Below are positions 22,211 to 34,292 of a DNA stretch of 64,000 bases, piece after piece. The notes beneath the pieces were generated by a model, which saw nothing but the letters and a program-made list of their open reading frames with translations, searched no databases and was not told the origin of the DNA. The DNA comes from Thermothelomyces thermophilus ATCC 42464 (taxonomy: Eukaryota; Ascomycota; Sordariomycetes; Sordariales; Chaetomiaceae): NCBI RefSeq assembly GCF_000226095.1, contig NC_016473.1, positions 2,728,001 to 2,792,000 of the forward strand. Reading direction: 5' to 3'. The position numbers were made by a program, and so were the translations under genes. The stretch's first letter is position 1. Each line of letters starts with the position of its first letter.

Positions 22211-24658
22211 ATGGCCCCTGTAAGCTCCCACGCTGCCTACCTGCCACCCGCATCGTCCGCACTCGACGTGGGCTCACCGCGCTGATACACGGCATCGTCA
22301 AACAGTCAAAGACGGACGGCGACAAAGATGGATTCCAAACAGGTATGTCTCGGCAGAGCTTCGCGCGCCCGTGGCGGCCCTGCAGATTTACTGACGGTGC
22401 AAAACCAGGCAAGGTCTACTCGGTCTCGGGGTCAGTCCAAGCCAGTCCCTCCGGCCACACGGTTCGCCGGCGAAAGCTAACATCAGCCCCCCTCTCTGCA
22501 GACCCGTCGTCATCGCCGAGGACATGGCCGGCGTTGCCATGTACGAGCTGGTACGGTTTTCGACAAGCTCGCCGTACCTTGAGAGTGCGAGGCTAAGCTT
22601 ACGGTGAAACAGGTGAAAGTGGGCCACCATCAGCTCGTCGGTGAAGTCATTCGGATCAATGGCGACCAAGCGACCATTCAGGTATATGAAGAGACAGGTA
22701 CGGCCGCCTCCCGACGTTCTGGGCTTAATCAACCCTCCCCCCCCCCAAACCGAAAGTGCTGACACCGCTCCACGCACACAGCCGGTGTTACAGTCGGCGA
22801 CCCCGTACTGCGGACCGGCAAGCCCCTGTCCGTTGAGCTCGGTCCCGGTCTCCTAAACAACATCTACGACGGCATCCAACGGCCGCTGGAGAAGATCTCG
22901 ACCATGGCCAAGAGCATCTACATCCCCAGAGGCATCGTCGCCCCCGCGCTGGACCGCGAGAAGAAGTGGGATTTCACCCCGACCATGAAGGTTGGCGATC
23001 ATATCTCGGGCGGCGACGTGTGGGGGACGGTTTACGAGAACTCGTTCATTTCGGTCCACAAGATCATGCTTCCCCCGCGGGCTCGCGGCACCATCACCAG
23101 GATCGCCGAGAAGGGCAGCTACACAGTCGTCGACAAGCTCCTCGAAGTCGAGTTCGACGGGAAGAGGACTGAGTACCCCATGATGCACTCCTGGCCCGTG
23201 CGGGTGCCGCGCCCGACCACCGAGAAGTTGTCTGCCGACCAGCCCTTCATCGTCGGCCAGCGCGTGCTCGACGCCCTCTTCCCCTCCGTCCAGGGCGGCA
23301 CCGTCGCCATCCCGGGCGCTTTCGGCTGCGGCAAGACCGTCATTAGCCAGTCTGTCTCCAAGTTCTCCAACAGCGACGTCATTGTCTACGTTGGTTGGTA
23401 CGTGTTTAAACCAACGACTTTTGTTCTATCCCTTGCCCTTCTGGCCCCCCTCTTCTTCCTTCTTCTTCCCTTCTCCTCTCGGCTGTCTCAAGGGAGGAGG
23501 ACCCTTCGCTTTCTTTATGAGACTGTCTAGACCGAACAGCCTGCTGACTTGATCCCTAGCGGAGAGCGTGGTAACGAGATGGCCGAAGTGTTGAAGGACT
23601 TCCCGGAGCTCACTATCGACATCGACGGCCGCAAGGAGCCCATCATGAAGCGCACCACTCTCATCGCCAACACTTCCAACATGCCCGTCGCTGCACGTGA
23701 AGCTTCCATCTATACCGGCATCACGGTCGCTGAGTACTTCCGCGACCAGGGCATGAACGTGGCCATGATGGCCGACTCGTCCTCTCGCTGGGCCGAAGCC
23801 CTGAGAGAACTCTCGGGTCGTCTGGGAGAAATGCCAGCGGACCAAGGTTTCCCGGCCTACCTCGGTGCCAAGCTTGCCTCATTCTACGAGCGCGCCGGCA
23901 AGGTCCAGGCCCTCGGCAGCCCCGCTCGCGAGGGCAGTGTCAGCATCGTCGGCGCCGTATCCCCGCCCGGTGGTGACTTCTCCGACCCCGTCACGTCCGC
24001 CACCCTCAGCATCGTGCAGGTCTTCTGGGGTCTAGACAAGAAGCTCGCCCAACGCAAGCACTTCCCGTCCATCAACACCTCGATCAGCTACAGCAAGTAC
24101 AACATGATGCTCGACAAGTGGTACGAGAAGAACCACCCGGAGTTCCCGCGCCTGCGCGACCGTATCCGCCAGCTGCTGTCGGACTCGGAAGAGCTCGACC
24201 AGGTGGTGCAGCTGGTCGGCAAGTCGGCCCTGTCGGACCCGGACAAGATCACGCTTGACATGGCGACCCTGATCAAGGATGACTTTTTGCAACAGAACGG
24301 CTACTCCGACTACGACCAGTTCTGCCCCCTCTGGAAGACCGAGTGGATGATGAAGCTCATGGTGGGCTTCCACGACGAGGCCCAAAAGGCCATCGCCCAG
24401 GGCCTCACCTGGGCCAAGGTGCGCGAGGCCACCCAGGAGCTGCAGTCCCAGCTGCGGAGCCTCAAGTTTGAGCTGCCCAGCGAGGGCGAAGAGGTGATTT
24501 GCAAGAAGGTACGTTTTTCCCTCTTCTTCACACCTCGACCCCAGCTCGAATAATGAAGCATCCCTCCCGATATGACAAAACGGCACTGACGAGCGCAACA
24601 GTATGAGGCCATACAGCAGGCCATGATGGACAAGTTCGCCTCGGTTGTGGACGAGTAA
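22211..24658 (+). CDS. vma1: V-type proton ATPase catalytic subunit A
   Basis: Eight exons: 22211-22219, 22306-22342, 22409-22430, 22502-22550, 22613-22697, 22782-23397, 23560-24508 and 24602-24658. Together they give 607 residues, the length of the Neurospora protein. Subunit A hydrolyses ATP in the V1 sector to drive proton pumping into vacuoles and endosomes. Seen: the P-loop GAFGCGKT at 246-253, the GERGNEM segment, the non-homologous A-subunit insert ([20 protein letters not shown]), [11 protein letters not shown], and the C-terminal [18 protein letters not shown]. No intein is present at the P-loop/catalytic region where yeast VMA1 carries one. The first four coding exons are only 9, 37, 22 and 49 bases. 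All junctions keep the frame and the conserved protein. Confidence 0.96.
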
Positions 24659-25339
24659 GGACGTGTAGAGGCGTGCATTCGTGTAGAGTAGGCAGAGGAA
24701 GGACAAGAAAGGTTGCTGGATGACATAAAATTGGCATTTTGCATGCTGCATGGCGCGTGCCTCTCTCGTCTAGCTTGTTGTCAGGTCGTCTGCGGCGGTC
24801 CCAGTGGGTTTTAGGTGGTCGTCTTGATTTGTCGTTTCCTCCCGCTTGGTTTCCCCTTCCTTGCTGTGTCACTATCGGTGGTGCATTCGGGAACAATCGT
24901 TCGATAGAGCCTTGGAGGTATCATTTGAATCTTGTTCGTTCGCCCGCCGGCGAGTCTTGCTAAGCGATGATAAAGGCCGTGCTCCCCCGAGGCATGTGTA
25001 TCAGAGAAGCTGGCTGTCATGCATTGTTCGACATTGTGAATCAGGTGATAATATTGACATCTCTCATTCATAAGATTCATCTAGTCATTATCATTAATCC
25101 TCCTGGATCAACATCCGACTTTGCCGGCCCTCGATCTGACGATACAGAGGGAATAGAACACCGAGCCACCCGTCTGGTCTGTGTACCGGACTCGTAGACT
25201 CGAATTATTCGTACCGAGTTTCGTCATACCAACAGCAACGCTAACAAACCGGAACCATGAAGCCAACAAAGGTTGGATGTCGCATCCAACTCTTATTTCG
25301 TTCGAAATCTTGTAGACAGAAGAGGACTCGACCGTTTCT
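24659..25339. other. Convergent 3' gap VMA1/DUF4048 gene
   Basis: 681 bp between stop codons, A+T-richer than the flanking coding DNA. No gene recognised. Confidence 0.45.
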
Positions 25340-26969
25340 TCAGGCCGTCTTCTCGCGAGCCGCAGCAGCCGCAATCTCTGCGGGAGAAGACAGGCTGCGC
25401 TCCCATTCCTTCATGAAATCCACCGCTGACCGCTTGATGTTGCTCGGCGACAGCTTGTTCAGCGCCTGGGGCAGCAGGTCCTCGAGCTTGCTCGGGCCGG
25501 CGGCTGCCGGGGGGGAAGGAGAGCGCGCGGCACGAGGTTTAGAGAAGCTCTTCTTACTGTGACAGGTAAAGCATCAGTATGCGGGAAGATTAAAAGAAGA
25601 ATAAGAGAGAGGGCGGGGGGACGGGCGGGGCGTACAGAGTCGCGTTCTCGGTCTCGTCGGCGTCGGCGCGCTTCTCGGGAACGGAGGGAATGATGTCACC
25701 GTTTACGGTGGTGCCGCTCCAGCGCGGCGAGGACGTGCTTGGACTATCCCAGTTGGACCAGTCATTGTCGTCGTACGAGTCGATGGTCAGAGGAGTCCAG
25801 GAGAAGCGCTTGGTGGGGCGCGTGGTGGCGTCAGTTTTAGAGCGCCGGACGGCGCTGGACCGCGAGGATCCGCGCTCGTCGTTCTCCAGTTGCTCTGTTG
25901 TCTCTGACGCCTTTGTTGCCTCGTCAAAGGCGGATTGCACTCGCGGCCGCGAGTTGGCTGAGGCGCGGATGGTGTCCTGATCGCTGCTCCCGGTAGCCGC
26001 GGACCTCATGTTGCTGTCCCGGCTTCGCATGTATGTGCCCTGGCCGGTAATGGGCTCGTCACCCACTGTTGCTTGGCGAAGGTCCTCCATGAACGTCCAC
26101 AGCCCAGTCTTGAGGTCCTCCGCGAGCTGCTTCACTCCGGTCGTCTGTGTTGACCGTGCCGCCGCCCAGGTTGCTCGCTTGGCGAGGTGAGTGGGTGCGG
26201 CCGGGGCATAGCGGTTATCGGACCCGAGCTTGCTGCTCCCAGGCTCGTCATCGTTGGAAGAGAAGGTACCGGTTGGCTTCGTCGGAGACAACAGGGACAG
26301 AGTCCGCGTGTGGCTCCCGGTGAACACTCGCCTTCTGCTCTTTTCAGGAGCCGGCTGCTGGTTTTGCTGAGTGAGGAGCGCCTTTCTTCTGTCCAGCTCG
26401 ATGCTGCGTCGGATTGCAGTTTCATCCTGCAATTCCGCTGCGGGCCCAAGGCCGGCTAAGGGCTCAACATTTCGCCGATTCGCCCGCTTCTTGTACGCCT
26501 CGTGGGTCGCCCATTGCCTTTTCAGCCGTGCAAGGTCAGATTCGGCACGGTTGAGCTCCTCCTTTAGTTCCAGAACGCGGCGTTCCTGCGCTGCTATCGC
26601 GGTAATAAAGTCGTTTGGATCAACCGGGGACATCACAGCAGGAGTGTCGAGGGGGGTTGGTGGGAACGCGGATGATGTGGCAGAGACCGGAGCCGTCCGT
26701 GAGGGATAGGCGGTAGCTGGCACAATGGGTAACGTGAGGGATAGCCTGTTTGTGTTCCGAGATGCCGTGGAGGCGGAGCGCACGGAGCGTGTTTCAATGA
26801 GGTCGTTCATTTGAGAAGCGGGAGACGATAGAGGATCGTCGGGAAACCGCCGCGGCTTGCTATCGTCCCGGCTACCCCCACGATTCGGGTGATGCCGCTC
26901 CTCGGGGGTGGAGGCACCGTCGCGCATAGTCTGATCCGTACTTCGCTGAAGGAGCACCATTTCGTCCAT
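25340..26969 (-). CDS. DUF4048-type conserved fungal protein
   Basis: Exons 26969-25636 and 25556-25340 with a 79-bp intron give 516 residues from the ATG at 26969; an in-frame ATG at 27266 would add 99 basic, poorly conserved-looking residues. The function is unknown. Seen: a conserved block (QMNDLIETRSVRSASTASRN, then LSLTLPIVPATAYPSRTAPV), a coiled coil (FITAIAAQERRVLELKEELN), a central segment LKTGLWTFMEDLRQATVGDE, a serine/charged disordered part, and a conserved C-terminus in exon 2 (LEDLLPQALNKLSPSNIKRS, then SAVDFMKEWERSLSSP). The layout suggests a scaffold or adaptor, which is speculation. Convergent with VMA1, divergent from the Crb2-like gene. Confidence 0.85.
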
Positions 26970-28504
26970 GTCTTTGAATTCCCTCGGATCACGGCGAGCT
27001 GTCTTGGCTCGCTTCGTTGCAGTGTTAATCGTGTCAAAGGAGTGTGAGGTCTTGGGCAGGATCCTTCGCCGGCGACCGGGCCTTGCGAGGGTGGCGAGTG
27101 AGCGTCGGGGTAGGCAGTGTGTGAGGAGGGCGGCGTGATGACGGGTCGTTCTTCTGGCGACGACAGCAGCCTTGTGGGAATTGGGCGAGTGGGCGTCGCC
27201 TGCGTTGAAAAGAGTGTTGGCGCAAGCCGAGACGAAGCAGATGCGCAGCAGGACCGAGGAGGTCATGGGAAAAAGAATGGAGCAATTCAGGCCGAGACAA
27301 CGGCGGGTGGAAACCTCATCTCTCCCGATTCATGCAGACCCTGGTTGTGATTGGTGAAGGCGCCCCTGACCGCTCGCTGAGCTAGGGGGTTTTCTGGGGG
27401 GTTTCTTGGGGGAACGGGGTTTGGCTGGATTCGGTCCCCGGTAAGCGTGGGTTGCGTGGGTCCAAGGGCAACAAGGGCAACAGGGTCCGTCAGCTCGTCG
27501 TTTCGTCGTTTCGTCGTTTCGCTGTTTCGTTTCCTTGCTGATGGGTCGCTTTTGTTGACGATGCTTCCCTGGGCGTTCAGGAAGCGAGGCCGGGGCAATT
27601 CTCGTCAATGCCGCCAGAGGCAGAACGATCGTAGTGCGAGAGCTCCCTGTGGAACCACCAGGAGCCGCTCGTAGGGCACTGTGGAGGAAGAATCAGAGTA
27701 TCGCAGGCTTGCTGCTTCAGCTGCCCGAGGATTTCGATCTGAGAGAGTGACACAGGTCAGGGATCGTGTGAAATGTTGCTGAAATGTTGCTGGGAAATTC
27801 CAGGACTGGAGGCGGGAGGGGGATCTCCAAATAGAAGGAACCGTCATTTCGGCCTGCTCCGCAACTGCATCTGAATGCCACGACAACCCGCAAGGGCCAC
27901 CAAAACAGTCGCAAGAGGAAGCTGGCGAGAGACCCACGTCTCAAAAGGTGCCTTTCATCTCTTCATCAGCCTTGCATTGCCCCTTTGTTATTACGGAGCA
28001 ACGCAGGATCAAATAGAGTACCCGGGGAGACATGCAAGGAAATGCGCTACGCCGATAATTGGCTTTGTTGAAATTTTTGATGAGAATCGTGGCCGTTGCC
28101 CCTCGAATGGACAAAGGAATCCAAGAAGACCGCGCGGGAGCTGCAGGTTGTCGCCTGCCCTGAGATCCAGGAGCTCCAAGGTCTAGCTGCTTTTGCAGGG
28201 TTACCTACCTACACAGTAACTAGCCCGTACCCTGTGCCAACGCCATCGCCTCCTCCGAACCTTTGACTGAAACATCACGTGACAGCGCGTTCAGGTCGCG
28301 CCTGCCCGGAGCAGAGTGAGAGAGCCGGGAGAAATCGAAGATGGGGGGACCAAGCACTTTCAATGTTGGATGCAGACCAACTTTGACTTTCTCACCCAAA
28401 GAATGTACTTTTTTTTTCTCATGGTCATCATTCTTTTTCTAGCACTAACTCAGGGAGCAGTCACTAATTGCTAATCTGGCGGCAGACAATGCCGCCAGGC
28501 ATCG
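26970..28504. other. Divergent gap DUF4048 gene/Crb2-like gene with small tandem repeats
   Basis: About 1.5 kb. It includes an 8-bp repeat tract (GTCGTTTC units) at 27495-27530 and an 11-bp tandem duplication at 27770-27791. The right end holds a 10-codon upstream ORF at 28489-28521. No other gene recognised. Confidence 0.5.
27495..27530 (+). repeat. Tandem 8-bp repeat (about four GTCGTTTC units)
   Basis: Three near-perfect copies and one variant in the divergent promoter region. Confidence 0.75.
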
Positions 28505-31500
28505 ATGACGGACTGCATTGACAGTGCGATTGCGGCGCCTTTGAAAATGCCGCCCAAAACTTCACCGCAAACCGAGGAATCCGTGCTAGACGGGGCCAAT
28601 GAGTCGCAAGACACCCTGTTGGTGGCGCATAGGCTCATGATGGACTTCGGTGTCGGCCTGGTAAGGACGGTTTCAGCACCCGGGGACTTGGCCACGCTGA
28701 TGATTGGACGCTGTAGAGGAGCACCTCTCCTGCACCAGGAGAAGCGATATCCCTCCCTTCTCCCAGTCGAAGCTGCCCTCCCAGCGACGCAGCCGGGAAA
28801 AGCAGTAAGTCCGATTTTGAGGTTTGCTTCCTTTCGCATCTTCTTAACTTTAATGACTAGGTCCAGAGCCGTTTCGCTTCCGCGCCGATACGGAAGAGGT
28901 GAGTTACTTCACACGGTTTTGACCTAGTCCAACTACACGAAACCACCCCTGCCTCGACCTGCCTCTGTGTCGAATCATGGATGCACTGACCAGCTCCATC
29001 AGACGCGGGGTACGCGCTTCGAAATCACCGAGCAACGTCGGCGTTCGTCGGTGCCAGAGTCCCAAGACCTTGGTCTTCCAAACGGTGTTTTGCGTGCTCA
29101 TGTCCGACCAGACTGGGATGCTCAGAATGAGAGCGACGCTGCGGGCCACCTGAACCTCCCCGACACCTTTCCCGTTTCGGCCGCGATTGACGGCGTTTCG
29201 CGGAGGAGGATCATGGACTCGACCCAGGCCTCCACTCAATCAAACGCTGGCCGCAGCTACGACAAGTATTACCAGCCTCTATTGCAAGGTCACGTAGCGC
29301 CCAAGGAACCGGAACCCCCCAAGAGGAATTCCCCGGAACCACGTGACGTGAATGGCGAAGACACTGGTCTGACGTTCGATTTTGCCAACACCGTTGTTAC
29401 CGCTAAGGCCGTCTCCCCGGCTCAGGACGACTCTGGGCTTGTGCAATTCGGCAATCTTGCCCACTCTCAGCATGCAACTTCGCAGAAAACAGAGTCCCCA
29501 ACCCAAGATCTGCCGGAAACCCCGGCACCGCCTCAGAATCCGTTTCGGCACAACCGATCCGAGCTTCTTCCAACATCACAACTATTTCGAGGGACGCAAT
29601 CCTCGTCTCCAGTTAAGCATGCCAGCCCTACGTCGTCACGACCCTCGCCGGTTGACTTCCCTGGCGATACAATCTCTCCGAAGCCCGTCGTGTCATCACC
29701 ATTGAAGGCTCGTGGCCTGCGTTCTTCACCCACCAACGATATCCTATCAAGCCCGGATGTTCTTCCGGGCACCCTTTCTTCAAGGTTAAATGACAGAGCT
29801 AGCAGCCCGGAGAATACCGCCTCGACCGAGAATCCCGTTGTCCCAGAGTCCTCTCACGATGGGCTTGCCAGCAAGTGGTCGGGTCACCAACCGATGACTT
29901 CATATGAGCCAATGCACAAGTCTCAAGAGCGGCGGTCAACATCCGTGACTGGGACCGACCTTGTGAATTCTGAGGACGAGGACTCGCACGACTCCATATT
30001 GAGACGGAGAAGAGCAAAGCATAAAAAGGAAGCAGCTCTGAGGCAACTGACTGCCATTACCTTCCCGCGACCGACAAAGCCGGAGGACGTAGAGGTCCCC
30101 GCGACAAGTCAACGTAGGCGAACAAGTCAGGCGGAGGCATATGTCCGATCTTATGACCATGAGCCGATAACTCAGTGCTCCGGAACTACTGAAGCCCAGA
30201 CAATGTCTCGGCAGAATCGTCCGCAGCCTGTGAAGAATCAGCCTCAGGTGGACGAAGACTCGACTCAGTCGGACGTAGAAGATGAGGCAGTTTCCGCTAG
30301 CAATCCGATAGCGAGCATGCTCCTTGAGCGTACGCAAACGTCAACCATGTCGGGCCCTCTAGCTGCCCGAGGCGCCGACAACGAAGGCACGTCTAACGGA
30401 GACGCCATCCCGGAGACGAGTCCAACCGGCAAAATCCTCAACACCCTCCCGGCGATAGCACCGTCCAGCGAACCTGCTCCGTCAGCAGTCGGGTCGACAG
30501 GAGATTTTCGGTCCTCTCCGCCAGCGTTCAGCACAAGGTCCCGAAAGGGCAATGGCGGAAGACGGTACCAAAGAGTGCCAAGTTCGTCCTCGACTCTTAG
30601 TGATCTAACATCAACACCTCAGCTTCCGTCTAGCAATTACCTTGGGAGTGCGAGCACTGCTCCGCCGGATTCTCCAACAGGGTCTACCATAGCGGCCAGC
30701 TCTTCCCCAGCCGCTGCTCAGACAAAGAGACGCGATGCGCGAGGGCGACTGCCAGTAATCAAAACAGGTTCAACTGAAAGCCTCAGACAGGCGGCGAGGG
30801 TAACTCGGAGGGGTTCTAATTCGACTGATGAACTTGCGCGATCAATATCCGGAACGCCGACGTTCGAGCAAAGCTTGCGCGTGTCTCGGATGTCTACGTC
30901 CAGATCAGCATCGCGGTCGGGAGGCGGTGTCATGAAACCGCCGACCATGCGAGACCAAAAATTGTTTGACAATATGGCGTTCGCCATATCATTTCAATCA
31001 AGAAAGCCCGGCGAGAGCAACGATCAGTACAAATCCCGGGTGGACTTCTCAATCGCGATCCAAAAACGGATCAAACAAGCCGGCGGCAGGATCCTAGAAC
31101 ATGGCTTCGACGAGCTTTTTGAGCCCTTGTCCTTGGAGACTCCATCCAGCAGCCCTGCGTCAACGCCTGACGCAAAAACTGAGATCAGCCTCACCCCCGA
31201 GGGCCGTAGGACGGGATTCACCGCCCTGATAGCTGACGGGCATTCTCGCAAGGTCAAGTACATGCAAGCACTGGCCCTCGGATTGCCGTGTATTGCAGCC
31301 CGCTGGGTCACGACTTGTCTCGAGAGGAACGAGCTTGTCGACTGGACGCCCTACCTCCTCTGCGCCGGCCAATCGGCCTTCCTCGGTGACGCCATCCGGT
31401 CTAGAAGCCTCTCGCCGTACGACGCTTCAACAGCCAGCCTCGCCGATATCATTGGGCGGCGCGAGAAGCTGCTAGAGGGAAGCAGGATCCTCGCCGTGGT

Positions 31501-31843
31501 GAAGAAGTCCCTGGAGGAGAGAAAGATGGCCTATGTCTTCTTGGCGCGGGTGTTGGGCGCATCCTTAACGAGGGTCCATAGTGTCGAGCAGGCAAGGGCA
31601 GAAATAAAAGCCGCCGATGAAGGCGGGCAGCCGTTTGATTGGGTGTACGTGGATGGAAAACCGGATGAGGAGGCGCTATTTGCTAGAGGGTCAGTGGGCG
31701 GCAAGAAGAGGAAGAGGGCGGGATCGGTAGCAAGTTCGGCCGTAGGGCCTCCCATGAAGAGGATTCGAACGCTTAGCGATGAGTTGGTGATACAAAGTCT
31801 TATTTTGGGAAGGCTTATTGAGGAGGGAGAGATGAATAGCTAA
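28505..31843 (+). CDS. crb2: Crb2/Rad9-type DNA-damage checkpoint mediator with C-terminal BRCT region
   Basis: Exons 28505-28660, 28717-28804, 28861-28898 and 28994-31843 (introns 56, 56 and 95 bp) give 1043 residues. The start could instead be the in-frame ATG at 28547. The N-terminal three quarters are disordered and rich in SQ/TQ sites (ESQD, STQASTQS, ATSQ, TQSD), as expected for a substrate of ATM/ATR kinases. From about residue 750 the BRCT region follows (KLFDNMAFAISFQSRKPGES, GGRILEHGFDELFEPLSLET, LPCIAARWVTTCLERNELVD). It ends with the conserved tail KRIRTLSDELVIQSLILGRL. Family members recruit Chk1/Rad53 to breaks. I do not see the Tudor domain that 53BP1/Crb2/Rad9 usually carry before the BRCTs. 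Divergent from the DUF4048 gene. Confidence 0.85.
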
Positions 31844-33162
31844 GTGGGAATGTGGGCTTACGTCGGTACATGTCAAGGAAAGGAGGCTCTGGGGCATGGA
31901 ATTGGGACTCAGCAGGGCGAGTTGGGATATCACGATGTGGGCGGGCAGGCTTCGCATGTATGAGTAAGACGACTGGAAGGAAGCGGAATCCGAGGATACG
32001 ACAAGCGGCGTTATTTAGGTACAGTCTTGCCAAAGGAGCATGCACTCTTGGTTCAGAGGAATCTGATTTATCAAGCCACTGCGGGACACCTCTAGGCAAA
32101 GCGCCCCTGTTAGGTGGACACTTGGGCATAGCCGCTGGGTCATCTGAAACCCAAGAGACGGGAACAACGGCCGGATCTATACGAGAGCGCCAGACGAACG
32201 TCATATCGCCCAGGTGCACCGAAGCTCAAAAACCCTTTACACCTTCCTAGCAGTCGTGAAGAGAATCCAACAATCGGTTCGATAAAACTAACCCTCCTCG
32301 ACTTACTCTTTCCAACAGAATCACGAAGGAACAGTATGCCTCTCATGTCTCGCCATGATCACTCATCGGACCGAGTCTGAGACGTCTGAGACCGCCGGCA
32401 CAAGTGAGGCAAAGCTCGAACTCGGTTTCGTCGACTCACACTGACAGCAAGCTGGTCACGGCGTTGATGCTGCTACAGATAGGGGTTGAAACCTGGTTCG
32501 TTTGTGGCTCAGGCTCCCGACACCAGCTGCAGTTCACTCTGCTTACATGGCGAGAAACCATCGTTTTTTAAACAACCGGCTGTTCGAGGGCTCCCGAGAA
32601 GCCACCAGGGAACCCTGAAGATGAGACGTTTAAAGATTTCCATTAGAACTGCGGAATACAGACAAGGACAAAACAACCCTCTGTCTACCTCCACGCTGGA
32701 TGACCAATACATTGGAGAACCCAGTGTGTCCACATGCCGGTAATGTGGCCCTCCATTGCTCTCCCTCGACCTCGGGAGGATGTACGAAGTATTTTCAAGT
32801 CGCAACTCCCAGCCGCGCCACGCCCAGTGCTTGTGGCAATGCATGCCGTCCCTCTCTCCCTCCCCAACAGCTGGGTCTTGTCCATCTCTGCCGTTTCGCA
32901 TAGTTACAAAGGGAAAAAAACATAACGAGAGATGAGTCTCGAACGATTCTCTAAATCCTTCCTAGGGTTGGCAGTGATAATCGGATCTGTCTGACCCTGT
33001 GTGAAAATGCCTCGTCCGACTCGATTTGGTAGTGTCGGTGGTTGAGTTTGCCTGGATGTTCGGAGCTCCTCGCTCTGAGGAAACCGCAGGGGTGTCCTGC
33101 TGTGGGTTCCCTTGGCAACGCGGCAAAATCCTCATTATTGGTCCACGGTGGCCAAACAGACG
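31844..33162. other. 1.3-kb convergent gap Crb2-like/TEM1
   Basis: Unusually long for a convergent gap here. Short frames on both strands lack conserved-looking sequence, and I find no tRNA-like box. It could hold a non-coding transcript. Confidence 0.45.
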
Positions 33163-34292
33163 TCAGCAGGATTGGTAAATAAGCAGCGGTTCCCCAACAT
33201 TGGTGATTTCGGGAATGGTGCATTTCAGGTCAAAGGCCTTGGAGAGCACGATCTTGAAGATCTGGTGCGGGTCAGCAAGGTTCAGCAACTGACAAGCATG
33301 GTCGACGTACCTTTTGTACGTTGATGCTGTGGCTGGTACTGCTGAAGATCAGTGATGCGCGCATCGCTTTTGCAAACCGCCGAGCCTACCGCACCGTTAG
33401 TCAGTAACTAACACTCGAAACTAAGGACGATTCGGGAAGTCCCCTTATCCGGTCATACCTGGTTTGAAATTTCTTCTTGCTCCTCGCGCGACAGGTTGAC
33501 GAAATGATCGTACTTTGTCCCCACAAGAACGGGGATAGCCGTCTTGTTGAAGCCCCGTCCCTGGCGATACCACTCCTTGATGCTGTTCAACGTGCTCTTC
33601 CGGGTAAGGTCAAACATGAACAAAATGGCCACCGCGTCGTTGCACACCAGCGGAAGCATGTTAACGAACTCGCGCTGGCCGCCCAGATCCCAGATGCTGA
33701 AGGTGATTTCGGTGTTCCGAATGCTGATCGTTTTTTCCATGAAGTTGACGCCCAGGGTCTGAATGTAATCTTCATCCCAGCTCCCTTCGACATACTTCAC
33801 CATCAGACTTGTTTTCCCGATCTGAGCATCACCCACCATGCCGACCTTGATCACCACATGGTTGCGCCCAGGATTTTGCGCCTCAGTCTGTGGCCCATTG
33901 CTGCCCGCCCTTGACGCCTGATCCGCGCCATAAGCCGTACCCTGTCCCGAGAGGCCGGATGGAGGACGGGATATCGCGGGCGCGGAGACTGGCGGCGTAG
34001 CGTATCGAGCTGTCAGTTCGCCGTCCACGTTATCGGCTGGGTATTGGGTAGGAGCCGAGCTGTTTATGCTGCTGGGATCGGCAGGCTGTGACTGAACCTG
34101 AGGTTGGTCATGGTAGCCGTTGTGTTCGTGCATGTTGTGTTCCGGTACTGCCTGGTGCGACTCGCTCTCCAATCCACCCAGAGTATCGTCGTGCCCATCA
34201 GGCCCATCAGCCGGCAGAGGGGCAGGGGCCGGAGCACTCGAGAGATCGGAGGCCTCGGCGGGAGTAGGGGCTATGGCCTGCTCTTGCTTCAT
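33163..34292 (-). CDS. tem1: TEM1/Spg1-type septation-initiation GTPase
   Basis: Exons 34292-33459, 33385-33311 and 33261-33163 (introns 73 and 49 bp) give 335 residues. It is a Ras-like GTPase that starts the septation/mitotic exit network from spindle pole bodies. The GTPase fold begins near residue 146: G1 GDAQIGKTS (154-162), switch I around [10 protein letters not shown]3 WDLGGQREF (201-209), G4 GTKYD (258-262) and a C-terminal G5-like SSTSH. A 140-residue disordered N-terminal extension rich in P, S and Q precedes it, as in other filamentous fungi. The frame stays open for about 100 codons upstream but has no ATG, so 34292 is the natural start. It lacks a CaaX box, as Spg1 proteins do. 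Confidence 0.93.
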
